A DNA stretch of 64,000 bases, taken from positions 195,792-259,791 of the forward strand of contig JBCCGG010000002.1 in NCBI GenBank assembly GCA_039029395.1. Reading direction: 5' to 3'. Below, piece by piece: positions 26,657-34,520 of this stretch. The stretch is from JBCCGG01 sp039029395 (lineage in GTDB: Bacteria; Pseudomonadota; Alphaproteobacteria; Kiloniellales; JAKSDN01). The notes beneath the pieces were generated by a model. The model worked only from the letters and a program-made list of their open reading frames with translations. It searched no databases and had not been told where the DNA came from. Every line of letters starts with the position of its first letter. Position 1 is the first letter of the stretch. Made by a program: the position numbers and the translations under genes.

Positions 26657-27208
26657 ATGAGCAGCAACGATCCAGAGCGCATCACGGAGCTGATCTATCG
26701 GCTCGGCCGCGTGATGGCGGCGGACGAATGGGCGGAGGGCCTCAACCCCACCCAGTGGGCGGCGCTGTCCTATCTTGCGCGGGCCAACAAGTTCTCGCGC
26801 GCGCCTTCCCAGGTGTCCGATTTCATGGCCGCGACCCGGGGCACGGTCTCGCAAACCCTGAAGGCCTTGGCCAAGAAAGGGCTGATCTCGGAGATCCCCT
26901 CCGCCCAGGACAAGCGGTCGATCTCCTACGCCGTCACCAAGCAAGGCGCGGCGCTGCTGCGACGGCCCAATTTGGTGGAGGAGGCCGTATCCTCGTTGAA
27001 GGCAAGCGAACGGTCGTCCTTGCGCGCCGGGCTTGAGACCTTGGCGCGCACGGCGCTTCGGCAAAGGGGATCGCGCTCCTTCGGCGTCTGCAAAACCTGC
27101 GTGCATCATCGAAAGGTCGGCCGGGGCGGCTACTGCCAGCTGCTGGACGAGCCCCTTTCGCCCACCGAGACCACGCAGATCTGTCACGAGCATGCCGAGG
27201 CGGCCTAG
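26657..27208 (+). CDS. MarR-family regulator with C-terminal Cys/His cluster
   Basis: 183 residues. The winged-helix core is clear (NPTQWAALSYLARAN, VSDFMAATRGTVSQTLKALAKKG, SAQDKRSISYAVT). Beyond the usual MarR length it adds ~40 residues with CKTCVHH, GGYCQLL and ICHEH: four Cys plus His residues spaced like a zinc or Fe-S site, suggesting metal- or redox-responsive control. The stop is immediately followed by the ATG of the MOSC gene, indicating translational coupling. It likely controls itself, the MOSC gene and the divergent secreted protein/redoxin pair. Confidence 0.85.
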   Translation: MSSNDPERITELIYRLGRVMAADEWAEGLNPTQWAALSYLARANKFSRAPSQVSDFMAATRGTVSQTLKALAKKGLISEIPSAQDKRSISYAVTKQGAALLRRPNLVEEAVSSLKASERSSLRAGLETLARTALRQRGSRSFGVCKTCVHHRKVGRGGYCQLLDEPLSPTETTQICHEHAEAA

Positions 27209-27907
27209 ATGAGCGCGCGCCCCACGCTTGCCGCCGAGATCACCGCGCTCTTCGTCGGCAAGGTGGAAGACCGCTGGCCTGGCAAGGCCCCTTCGGCCAT
27301 CGGCAAGCGCGCCACCGAGGCTGTCTTGCGCCTGGAGGAGAACGGCTTCCTCGAGGACAGCCAAGCCGACCTGACGGTCCATGGCGGCCCGGAAAAGGCG
27401 GTGCACCACTACGCGGCCGAGCACATGGCCCATTGGCGACGGATCTTTCCCGAAAAGGCAGCGCAGTTCCTGCCCGGCTGCTTCGGCGAGAACATCTCGA
27501 CCATCGGCCTCAATGAGCAAAACCTCTGCCTGGGCGACGTACTCACCATGGGGTCCGCGCGGGTGCAGATCACCCAGGGCCGCCAGCCCTGCTGGAAATT
27601 GAGCGCGCACACCGGCATCGAGCAAATGGCCGCGCGGTTTCAGCTTTCGGGGCGCACGGGCTGGTACTACCGGGTCCTGGAAAGCGGCGAGGTTCAGGCG
27701 GGCGACCAGCTGCGCCTGGCCGAAAGACCGCACCCGGATTGGCCTTTGGAGCGCGTCATCAAGGCCCGCTTCGACCCCCGGCTCGATCCCGATGACGCAA
27801 GAGCGCTGGCGGGCCTGCCGGCCCTCTCGGAAAGCTGGCGCGCGGCCTTCCGGAAGAAGCAGGAAAGAGCTTTCAAGGAAGACACCCGCGCCAGGTTGGA
27901 GGGTTAG
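27209..27907 (+). CDS. MOSC-domain protein, YiiM-like
   Basis: 232 residues. It opens with ITALFVGKVEDRW and contains LTVHGGPEKAVHHYAAEHM, FGENISTIGLNEQNLCLGDV and ITQGRQPCWKLSAHTG, in the order found in MOSC proteins; the Cys in RQPCWKL is the conserved sulphur/molybdenum-ligand position. E. coli YiiM reduces N-hydroxylated bases with Moco. The C-terminal YiiM-type helical tail (ARALAGLPALSESWRAAFR) is present. It starts one base after the MarR stop, so expression should follow that regulator. Confidence 0.88.
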   Translation: MSARPTLAAEITALFVGKVEDRWPGKAPSAIGKRATEAVLRLEENGFLEDSQADLTVHGGPEKAVHHYAAEHMAHWRRIFPEKAAQFLPGCFGENISTIGLNEQNLCLGDVLTMGSARVQITQGRQPCWKLSAHTGIEQMAARFQLSGRTGWYYRVLESGEVQAGDQLRLAERPHPDWPLERVIKARFDPRLDPDDARALAGLPALSESWRAAFRKKQERAFKEDTRARLEG

Positions 27908-27935
27908 GCACGACCCCTTTGCCCTCGGGCGCCGC

Positions 27936-28505
27936 TCAGCTCTCGTTGTGAAAGACCTCAAGGCGCTGGCGCGTGCCCGCCGCCAGATCGTAGACGTGAA
28001 AGGCGTTCATGGCCCGGCCGTAGAGATGGAGGCTAACCGCCGGTGCGCGGCCTTCCGGCACCCCGGCCTTATGGATGTGATCGGGGTTGGGCACGAAGGT
28101 GGTGACCGTGCCTTCGCCCAGCAGGATCGGGCTGCCCCGGCGCAGATCGATGCCACTGTCCGACTCCTGGTCGGTGTCGACGCGGATAAAGCTGCGCTCT
28201 TCCAGGACCCCGCGGATCACGCCGACGACGCCCCAGGTGCCGTGGTCGTGGATCGGGGTCCATTGGCCCGGCGTCCAGACCAAGGCATAGAGCGACGGGC
28301 CGCCGGCCTCGTCGACATGGACCGCGTTGCGGGCGTAGTGGCCCGGCGCGGGGCGAAAGTGCTCGGGCTTCAGGAAGTCCCTCGCGCCGGTGATCAGACG
28401 GTGCAGCAGCGGGGCCATGGCCTCGACGCAATCGGCCGGCTCCGCCGCGCCGGCCACGGCGGCCCGGGTCTCCGCCAGAAAGTCCGCCAATCCGTAATCG
28501 CTCAT
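27936..28505 (-). CDS. Cysteine dioxygenase family protein
   Basis: 189 residues from the ATG at 28505; a longer reading from 28547 would overlap the upstream GST end. It is a cupin-fold type I cysteine dioxygenase: iron ligands His86 and His88 in TPIHDHGTWGVVGVI, and a third His in PDHIHKAG near residue 145. It oxidises cysteine to cysteine sulfinate with O2. It is the second gene of a short operon after the GST gene and under the divergent ArsR promoter, which ties it to thiol or metalloid stress. Confidence 0.85.
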   Translation of the reverse strand: MSDYGLADFLAETRAAVAGAAEPADCVEAMAPLLHRLITGARDFLKPEHFRPAPGHYARNAVHVDEAGGPSLYALVWTPGQWTPIHDHGTWGVVGVIRGVLEERSFIRVDTDQESDSGIDLRRGSPILLGEGTVTTFVPNPDHIHKAGVPEGRAPAVSLHLYGRAMNAFHVYDLAAGTRQRLEVFHNES

Positions 28506-28533
28506 CTGAACGTCGATCCCCTCGTTCGGCCCG

Positions 28534-29235
28534 CTAGCAGCAGGCATCCGTGGCGCAGGCCTTGCTGAAGGCGCGGTTCTCGACGGCGCAGCCCCGCCCC
28601 AAAAAGGTCTGATCCGACAGGTAGAAGGCCGTGAAGGAGTCCTTGAAGTCGGGCGCCACGGACTTTTCGGCCAGCCCGGAGCTCAAGAGTTGCTCTTGCC
28701 ATTTTTTGAGCTTAGGTCGTTCGCCGATAAAGTCGTAGCAGGAGCGGCGCTCGACGATATCGGCGCGGTGCAGCAGCGGCAGCCAGGCGATATCCACCAT
28801 GCCGATCTCGTCGCCGGCGAAAAAGGGCGTCTCGCCGAGCTGCTTTTCCATGCGGTCGAAGGCCTTGCCGAGCTTGGCGCTGCGCTCCCGCAGAACCTCC
28901 TGGTCGGGACTGCGCTGGGCGCTGCACTGAACCAGATAGTTCTTGGAGGCGAGATAACTCCAGGCCCGGTTGAGCGCCCGCGCCTCGGGCGAGAGTCCCG
29001 CCTGCAGGGGCGGATAGGCCTCCTCGATGTATTCGACGATGGCGTCTGACTCGAACAGCGCCTGGCCCTGGTCGGTGATCAACACGGGGACCTGCCCGTT
29101 GGGCGATATGTCCAAGAACCACTGGGGCTTATCGCGCAAGCTGATGAATTCCAGATCGTAGGCGACGGCCTTGGCCTCGAGCAGGGCGGTGACCCGCTGA
29201 ACGAAGGGGCAGATCTTGAAGCTGACGATTTTCAC
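28534..29235 (-). CDS. Glutathione S-transferase with Cys-rich tail
   Basis: 233 residues. The thioredoxin-like domain starts KIVSFKICPFVQRVTALLE, with the CPF active-site Cys of omega-type or stringent-starvation-like GSTs, PNGQVPVLI and ESDAIVEYIEE. The helical C-domain includes FFAGDEIGMVDIAWLPLL. The final ~20 residues add four Cys (CAVENRAFSKACATDACC), unusual for the family. It is the promoter-proximal gene facing a Cys-rich ArsR regulator, so a metalloid or thiol-electrophile function is likely. Confidence 0.88.
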   Translation of the reverse strand: MKIVSFKICPFVQRVTALLEAKAVAYDLEFISLRDKPQWFLDISPNGQVPVLITDQGQALFESDAIVEYIEEAYPPLQAGLSPEARALNRAWSYLASKNYLVQCSAQRSPDQEVLRERSAKLGKAFDRMEKQLGETPFFAGDEIGMVDIAWLPLLHRADIVERRSCYDFIGERPKLKKWQEQLLSSGLAEKSVAPDFKDSFTAFYLSDQTFLGRGCAVENRAFSKACATDACC

Positions 29236-29310
29236 GGGCAGGGATCCTCGCTTGACCGATGGACGGCCCCGGCCTTGATCGCCGACGCCTGGTGGAGGTA
29301 TAGTGGCTTA

Positions 29311-29338
29311 ATCTCAACATTTCAAGAGATATTGAGAT
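29311..29338. promoter_or_regulatory. ArsR operator candidate
   Basis: ATCTCAA (29311-29317) and TTGAGAT (29332-29338) form a 7-bp inverted repeat, with the internal half-site AAGAGAT between them. The site ends directly before the ArsR ATG in the divergent promoter region, fitting autorepression and control of the GST/cysteine dioxygenase pair. Confidence 0.6.
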
Positions 29339-29668
29339 ATGGAAGAAAAACAGGCCCTCAGGATGCTCGGCGCACTGTCTCAGGAGACCCGGCTTCGGGT
29401 CGTGCGCTACCTGGTCCGCCGCGGGGCCGAGGGCGCCTCGGCGGGCGAGGTCGGCGATCACGTGGAGGCGACCTCGTCGCGCGCCTCCTTCCACCTCTCG
29501 GCCCTGGAACAGGCCGGCGTGATCTCCTCCGAGCGCCAATCGCGCAGGATCATCTACCGAGCGGAGATCCGGAACCTGGGCAACCTCATGTCCTTCATGC
29601 TCAACGACTGCTGCAACAACGACCCGGAGGTCTGGGCCTGCTGCCTGGCCAAGGACAAATGCTGCTGA
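29339..29668 (+). CDS. ArsR-family regulator with C-terminal Cys pairs
   Basis: 109 residues. The winged helix is complete (MLGALSQETRLRVVRYLVRR, SSRASFHLSALEQAGVISSE, SRRIIYRAEI). The C-terminus carries three CC pairs (NDCCNNDPEVWACCLAKDKC plus a final C), a likely soft-metal or As(III)/Sb(III) site at the C-terminal dimer helix, as known for several ArsR subtypes. It faces the GST/cysteine dioxygenase operon and precedes the molybdopterin enzyme by 84 bp. Confidence 0.9.
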   Translation: MEEKQALRMLGALSQETRLRVVRYLVRRGAEGASAGEVGDHVEATSSRASFHLSALEQAGVISSERQSRRIIYRAEIRNLGNLMSFMLNDCCNNDPEVWACCLAKDKCC

Positions 29669-29752
29669 GGGGCCTCCACTGATTTCCCGCTCGGCTCCGC
29701 CCGGCGTCTGCGCTAGGCTGGCGCGGTCGGAACCATTTGGGGCGGAAGAGAC

Positions 29753-31765
29753 ATGGCCAATCGAGAGATCATTCGCACCACCTGCACCCGGGATTGCTAC
29801 GACTCCTGCGGCATCGCGGTGGTCAAGGAGGACGGCCGGGTGCGCAAGGTGCTGGGCGACCCGAACCACGCCATCAGCCGAGGCGCCCTCTGCGGCAAGT
29901 GCGCGATCGCCTACAACGGCGCCTGGCGCGATCCCGAACAGCGCCTCGGCACGCCCCTGAAGCGCAGCGGCCCAAAGGGGTCGGGCCAGTTCGAGCCGGT
30001 CTCGTGGGACGAGGCGCTGGCCGCCATCGCCGGGCGGCTTCAGGAGATCGTCGCCGGCCCGGGACCTCAGAGCGTGGTGCACGCCCACTACACGGGCACC
30101 TGTTCGCTGATCGCCGGCGGCTTCCCCGGGCGCTTCTTCAATCACCTGGGGGCGACCGAGGTGGCGCCGGACACGATCTGCAACAACGCCGGCCACGTGG
30201 CGCTCGGCCTTCTCTACGGCACCTCGGTCGACGGCTTCGACCCCAAGACCGCGAAGGACAGCGCCTGTATCATGGTGTGGGGCGCCAACCCCTCGGCCTC
30301 CGCGCCCCACGCCCACCGCCACTGGCTGAAGGACTCGCCGGCCCGTGTGGTGGTGATCGACCCGGTGCGCCACGAGACCGCGGCCGCCGCCGACTTGCAC
30401 CTGCAGCCCTTCCCGGGCAGCGACGCCGCGCTCGCCTTCGCCCTGCTTCACGTGCTGGAGCGCGACGGTAAGTTCGACCGAGACTTCATCGCCGCCAACA
30501 CCATGGGCTTCGACGAGCTGGCGGACGACATCGCCGCCGCCACGCCGGCTTGGGCCGAAGAGGTCACCGGCGTGCCGGCCGCGGATATCGAACAGGCCGC
30601 GGCGCTTTACGGCGCCGGTCCGGCCCTGTTGTGGCTCGGCCAGGGACTCCAGCGTCAGCCCTTGGGCGGCAACGTCATGCGCGCCTGCGGCCTGTTGCCG
30701 GCGGCGACCGGCAATATCGGCAAGCCGGGCGCCGGGATCTGCTATCTGAACGGCAAGGGCCCGCGCCAGATCGACGGCGACTATGCGTCGGGCGGCGGCG
30801 AACCGGGTGCCGAGATCAGCCACATGGACCTGGTGCCGACTCTGGCCGACCCGGCCAAGAGCGCCGCCTTCTTCAATTGGAACATGAACGTCGCCGCCTC
30901 GGCGCCGCGCCAGGCTGAGCTTATGGCGGCTTTGGCCCGCGAGGACCTCTTCACCGTCGTGGTCGAGTTGTTTCAGACCGACACGGCGGCCTATGCCGAC
31001 TACATCCTGCCGGCGGCCAGCTTCCTGGAGTTCGACGACCTCATGGTGCCCTACTTCCACTTCTCGGTCTCGGCCCAGGTCAAGGCCGACGAGCCGCCGG
31101 GCGAGGCCCTGCCCAACCAGGAGATCTTTCGGCGCCTGGCCCGTGCCATGGGCTACAACGAGCCGTCGCTCTACGAGGACGACCGGGCGATTTTGGACCA
31201 CGTGCTGGCCAAAAGCGGCCTGGGCATCACCTTCGACCAGCTGGCCGAGGCCGGTACGATCGACCCCTGGGACTCGCCGATAATCCAGTTCCAGAACCTC
31301 AAGTTCCCGACTCCCTCGGGCAAGATCGAGGTGGCCAGCGACCAGGCCGAAGCGGACGGCCATCCGCGCTTGCCCCACCCTGGCGCCGACCCGCGCCCGG
31401 CGGCCGGCCGCCTGCGCCTGCTGTCGCCGGCCAGCAAGTGGGTGATGAACGACAGCTACGGCAACGACGCTGGCATCCAGGGCAAGCTCGGCCCGGTCAA
31501 CGTGACGCTCCACCCGGCCGACGCCGCCGATATGGGGGTCGCCGAGGGCGATCCCGTCGAGCTCGCCAACGACCTCGGTCGTCTCGCCATGGTGGCGCGG
31601 CTCAGCGACGAGGTGCCGCGCGGCGCCGCCTTGGCCCACAAGGGCCGCTGGCCGGCCTGCGAGCCCTCGGGCGCCAGCGTCAACCTGCTCAACCCGGGCC
31701 TCAAGACCGACATGGGCGAAAGCTCCTGCGTCCACGGGGTCGAGGTGACGGTCAGCCGGGCCTGA
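29753..31765 (+). CDS. Molybdopterin oxidoreductase (DMSO reductase superfamily)
   Basis: 670 residues. The N-terminal [4Fe-4S] site is Cys11, Cys15, Cys19 and Cys47 (TTCTRDCYDSCG ... GALCGKC). Motifs VWGANPSASAPHAH, LWLGQGLQRQPLGGN and CGLLPAATGNIGKPGAG match the molybdopterin domains, and the last ~120 residues form the molydopterin dinucleotide-binding domain (SPASKWVMNDSYGN, VTLHPADAADMGV). There is no Tat signal, so it is cytoplasmic. The substrate cannot be named; relatives are annotated only as anaerobic dehydrogenases. No small subunit or b-type anchor is adjacent. Confidence 0.85.
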   Translation: MANREIIRTTCTRDCYDSCGIAVVKEDGRVRKVLGDPNHAISRGALCGKCAIAYNGAWRDPEQRLGTPLKRSGPKGSGQFEPVSWDEALAAIAGRLQEIVAGPGPQSVVHAHYTGTCSLIAGGFPGRFFNHLGATEVAPDTICNNAGHVALGLLYGTSVDGFDPKTAKDSACIMVWGANPSASAPHAHRHWLKDSPARVVVIDPVRHETAAAADLHLQPFPGSDAALAFALLHVLERDGKFDRDFIAANTMGFDELADDIAAATPAWAEEVTGVPAADIEQAAALYGAGPALLWLGQGLQRQPLGGNVMRACGLLPAATGNIGKPGAGICYLNGKGPRQIDGDYASGGGEPGAEISHMDLVPTLADPAKSAAFFNWNMNVAASAPRQAELMAALAREDLFTVVVELFQTDTAAYADYILPAASFLEFDDLMVPYFHFSVSAQVKADEPPGEALPNQEIFRRLARAMGYNEPSLYEDDRAILDHVLAKSGLGITFDQLAEAGTIDPWDSPIIQFQNLKFPTPSGKIEVASDQAEADGHPRLPHPGADPRPAAGRLRLLSPASKWVMNDSYGNDAGIQGKLGPVNVTLHPADAADMGVAEGDPVELANDLGRLAMVARLSDEVPRGAALAHKGRWPACEPSGASVNLLNPGLKTDMGESSCVHGVEVTVSRA

Positions 31766-31817
31766 ACGGTTAGCGGTTTTCACCCGATCCTAACCTTCCC
31801 CTGGAAGGCTGGCCCGC

Positions 31818-32495
31818 ATGGGCACGGCCTGGCAAGCGGAGGCGCGGCGCGGCAGGATCGGCATGGCGGTCTTCGGGCGCGCCTGGTCGAAGCGCCAGCT
31901 GGTCGCCCATCCGCGCCAGGCGCCGGAGCGCTACGCCGCGCGGCTCGGCCCCCACGAGGTGATCCAGAGCCAACTTCACGGCCGGCCGCTGACCCTTCTG
32001 GCGGAGCCGGCCCGCCTGGGCGCAAGCTACGGCTGCGGGCCGCGCGATGCGCGCCATCTGCTCTCGCTTCTGCCCAAGCCCGACCTGCTGGGCTTGGACC
32101 TGGTGGTGCTCCGCCAGCCGTCCCGCCGGGAGGAGATCGCTGGGCCGCTCTGGGCGCGCTGCCTCTATCGGGCCGATTTCGGCCGCCACAAGGGCTCCGC
32201 CCTGCTGCTCGAGGCGGTCCACCTGGGCCACGCCAAGGCGCAACTTAGCGAAGCCGCGGTACGCGACACCATGCTCTACGACCGCCTGCTGCGCGCGGTC
32301 GGCCTGTGGGTCGATTGGCAAAAGCAGGTGCGGCGCCCGGTGCTCAAGAGCCACAGCCGGACCAAGGGCACCCTGGCGGCGGCCTACCTCGCCCGCCCAC
32401 AGGCCGAGCGCGCAGCCGCCGCCGAGCGCTATGCCAAGCGCCAGGCGACGCGCCTTAGAGCCGCCGGTCGGATCCCCTTCGAGACCTTAGATTAG
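31818..32495 (+). CDS. Hypothetical protein
   Basis: 225 residues, basic, no signal peptide or membrane helix. It has a repeated pattern of Arg/Ala-rich helices and a C-terminal stretch typical of a helical tail (ARPQAERAAAAERYAKRQAT). The central LLSLLPKPDLLGLDLVVLRQP is the most hydrophobic part. No domain recognised. It ends before a perfect hairpin and converges with the AIM24 gene. Confidence 0.55.
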   Translation: MGTAWQAEARRGRIGMAVFGRAWSKRQLVAHPRQAPERYAARLGPHEVIQSQLHGRPLTLLAEPARLGASYGCGPRDARHLLSLLPKPDLLGLDLVVLRQPSRREEIAGPLWARCLYRADFGRHKGSALLLEAVHLGHAKAQLSEAAVRDTMLYDRLLRAVGLWVDWQKQVRRPVLKSHSRTKGTLAAAYLARPQAERAAAAERYAKRQATRLRAAGRIPFETLD

Positions 32496-32498
32496 TTT

Positions 32499-32518
32499 GG
32501 CTCGACCTTCGTCGAGCC
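32499..32518. terminator. Hairpin between convergent genes
   Basis: GGCTCGAC (32499-32506), loop CTTC, GTCGAGCC (32511-32518): a perfect 8-bp stem three bases after the stop at 32495, with TTT before it and AAA-rich DNA on the other side. Possible bidirectional terminator, though the T-run is short. Confidence 0.45.
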
Positions 32519-32552
32519 GGCACCGGCCCGCTCCGCGACAACCGCTACACAC

Positions 32553-33416
32553 CTAACGCTGGCGCAGGATATCGCCGAGACCGCCGAGCACCGAGCCCTC
32601 GCCGATCTGCAGGCCTCCGCCGCCGCCTTGCTGAGCCGGCGCCGCGGCCAGCATGCGCCCGGCCAGGCGCGAGAACGGCAGGCTCTGGAGCCAGACCTTG
32701 CCGGGGCCCTGCAAGCGGGTCAGGAAGAAGCCCTCGCCGCCGAAGATCGCCGACTTGATGCCGCCGACCGACTGGACGTCCATGTGGACCTCGGGGCTCA
32801 TGGCGGCCAAGCAGCCGCTATCCACGTGGAGTTCCTCGCCCGAGGCCAGCTCGCGCTCGATCAGGCTGCCGCCGATGTGCACGAAGACCCAGCCGTCGCC
32901 GTCCAGCTTCTGCATGATGAAGCCCTCGCCGCCGAACAGGCCGGTCATGATGCGCTGCTGGAAGTGCACGCCGATGGAAACGCCCCGCGCGGCGCAGAGA
33001 AAGGCGTCCTTCTGGCACACCAGGCTGCCGCCCAGCTGGTCCAGCTTGAGCGCCAGGATGGAGCCTGGATAGGGCGCCGCAAAGGCGACCCGGGCCTTGC
33101 CTTGGCCCTCGTGGGTGAAGACCGTGGCAAAGAGGCTCTCGCCGGTGATCAGGCGCTTGCCGGCGCCCACCATGCGATCGAAGAAGCCGGTGTCGCGCCG
33201 GCTTTCCGAGCCGTCGCCGAACACGCTGTCCATGACGACGGCGGCGTCCTTGAACATCATGGCCCCGGCCTCGGCGACCGCGCTCTCGCCCGGATCCAGC
33301 TCGATCTCGACGAACTGCATCTCGGCGCCCTTGATCTCGTAGTCGACGTCGTCCGCGATATCGCCCTGGCGCCGGTGCTGGCTGACGGGAATGCTCGATC
33401 TGCCGGTGAAGGCCAT
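32553..33416 (-). CDS. AIM24 family protein (TIGR00266-like)
   Basis: 287 residues from the ATG at 33416 (AGAGGAA six bases upstream). The repeated beta-strand pattern with VDYEIKGAEMQFVEIELDPG, AVAEAGAMMFKD, SLFATVFTHEGQG, GGEGFIMQKLDGDGWVFVHIGG and GGEGFFLTRLQGPGKVWLQSL is the family signature. The mitochondrial relative Aim24 supports inner-membrane architecture, but bacterial function is not known. The C-terminal Gly/Gln-rich tail (GGGGGLQIGEGSVLGGLGD) is ordinary for it. Confidence 0.88.
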   Translation of the reverse strand: MAFTGRSSIPVSQHRRQGDIADDVDYEIKGAEMQFVEIELDPGESAVAEAGAMMFKDAAVVMDSVFGDGSESRRDTGFFDRMVGAGKRLITGESLFATVFTHEGQGKARVAFAAPYPGSILALKLDQLGGSLVCQKDAFLCAARGVSIGVHFQQRIMTGLFGGEGFIMQKLDGDGWVFVHIGGSLIERELASGEELHVDSGCLAAMSPEVHMDVQSVGGIKSAIFGGEGFFLTRLQGPGKVWLQSLPFSRLAGRMLAAAPAQQGGGGGLQIGEGSVLGGLGDILRQR

Positions 33417-33600
33417 GGGGGTTCCTCTTCTTTCTCTCTCGCGCTCTGGTCTGGTGTTGGGCAACACTACAACCTCGAGGCCTCAGTGGCTATGCGCGGC
33501 CAGCGAGGCGCTTGCCATCTTGTGCCAGGCAACTGTGTAGATTCTGAGAATGCGGACCGCCGAACGAAGGGGAGCCCTGTTGGCCCCAACAACCGGACCC

Positions 33601-33740
33601 GCCCTTTCGTTTCATGATGAACAAACCGCATGAGGCGGTCTCCAGGTCAAGGACGCCCCGAAGGGGCGCCGGCTCCGCCGGCCGCAGGTCCTTGACCTGG
33701 AGACCGCCTCATGCACAGCGCTGATCATGAAACAAAGGGC
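33601..33740. repeat. 140-nt branched palindrome (cloverleaf-like)
   Basis: Outer arms 33601-33618 and 33724-33740 pair over 17 bp with one bulged base. After unpaired 9-nt sides, inner arms 33628-33654 and 33688-33714 pair perfectly over 27 bp. The apex holds two hairpins: 33655-33667 (GCCCC-GAA-GGGGC) and 33668-33682 (GCCGGC-TCC-GCCGGC). The element fills most of the gap 33417-33817 between two minus-strand genes; the rest shows no gene. No flanking target-site duplication was seen. Confidence 0.9.
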
Positions 33741-33817
33741 GCCTTGTGGCGTGAACACCCAAGGCACCAGCAAAGGCTCGCTTTGCGGCCGAGAGTTGTG
33801 GTGTGAGGCCCGGGTGC

Positions 33818-34054
33818 TTACACCGGTCGCGATAGCCGAGCCCTGCGTTTGATGTCGGCAATGGTTTCATCGGGATCGGCCCGACCGCTTGCCAGCCCTT
33901 CGTCCCACATTCGGCCAATCGCGGCCTTGGCTAAAGGGCTCTCCAAGACCTTTTTCATATCCTCTTCGGCGGAGGAATTTTCATCGTTGTCGCTGGCCGC
34001 CCGGTCGCTCCGAGGATGCGCCGCCGGCAGCGAGATGCACTTTCTGTCAATCAT
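33818..34054 (-). CDS. Small hypothetical protein
   Basis: 78 residues from the ATG at 34054, seven bases after AGGAG. The first half is polar and acidic; the second (LAKAAIGRMWDEGLASGRAD, ETIADIKRRARLSRP) looks like the C-terminal part of small ParD-type antitoxins, but no DNA-binding N-terminus or toxin gene is visible. Function unknown. Confidence 0.55.
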   Translation of the reverse strand: MIDRKCISLPAAHPRSDRAASDNDENSSAEEDMKKVLESPLAKAAIGRMWDEGLASGRADPDETIADIKRRARLSRPV

Positions 34055-34096
34055 GGCTTTCTCCTGCTGACGTGTAACTGAGACCAGATCCGCCCC

Positions 34097-34372
34097 TCAA
34101 TCTAGCTTCGGCGCAATCTCGGCGGCGGCCTCCTTTGACGCCAGGACCGGATGCACCTCGAAGTCGACGATGTCCTGCCAGGCGGCGATCCACTGGTCGA
34201 GTAGGGCCCGCTCGGCGCACTCCATGACCTGGTAGCAGGTGGCGAAATCTTCCGTCGTCCAGCTGTTCACGTAGGCAAGGCCTTTGGGCAGCATCCGGCC
34301 CTTGTCTCGAAAGCGCCGGTAGGCCGGCCGGGCATCGCCGTCCTTGAAACGCTCGATAACCATGTAGAGCAT
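34097..34372 (-). CDS. DUF3303-like small protein
   Basis: 91 residues from the ATG at 34372. Pattern MLYMVIERFKDGDARPAYRR, FRDKGRMLPKGLAYVNSW, CYQVMECAERALLDQWIAAW matches a small ferredoxin-like-fold family I recall as DUF3303. Soluble; no known function. A longer reading from a TTG at 34438 is possible but unnecessary. Confidence 0.7.
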   Translation of the reverse strand: MLYMVIERFKDGDARPAYRRFRDKGRMLPKGLAYVNSWTTEDFATCYQVMECAERALLDQWIAAWQDIVDFEVHPVLASKEAAAEIAPKLD

Positions 34373-34520
34373 GGGGTTTTGCGGTCCTCCCTCGAACTGT
34401 CGGCCAGACACAATGCAACACCCGGCTTCCGAGGCCAAGTATCGCCTCCAGGTTCACGAGCGTGATGGCGAGACATTTGCCATGAGACATGCCCCAAGCG
34501 TCACGCCGATCGGGTCTGCA

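Noticed and set aside
29129..31783. 884-codon open frame antisense to the molybdopterin enzyme
   Set aside because: No domain-like sequence, and both the GST and the molybdopterin gene on real frames have complete motifs in the same stretch.
33601..33740. Integron attC site or plain intrinsic terminator
   Set aside because: No integron integrase in the window, no R-box-type ends, and no T-run after the arms.
33818..34054. ParD-type antitoxin of a toxin-antitoxin pair
   Set aside because: Only the C-terminal part looks similar, and no ParE-like toxin lies on either side.
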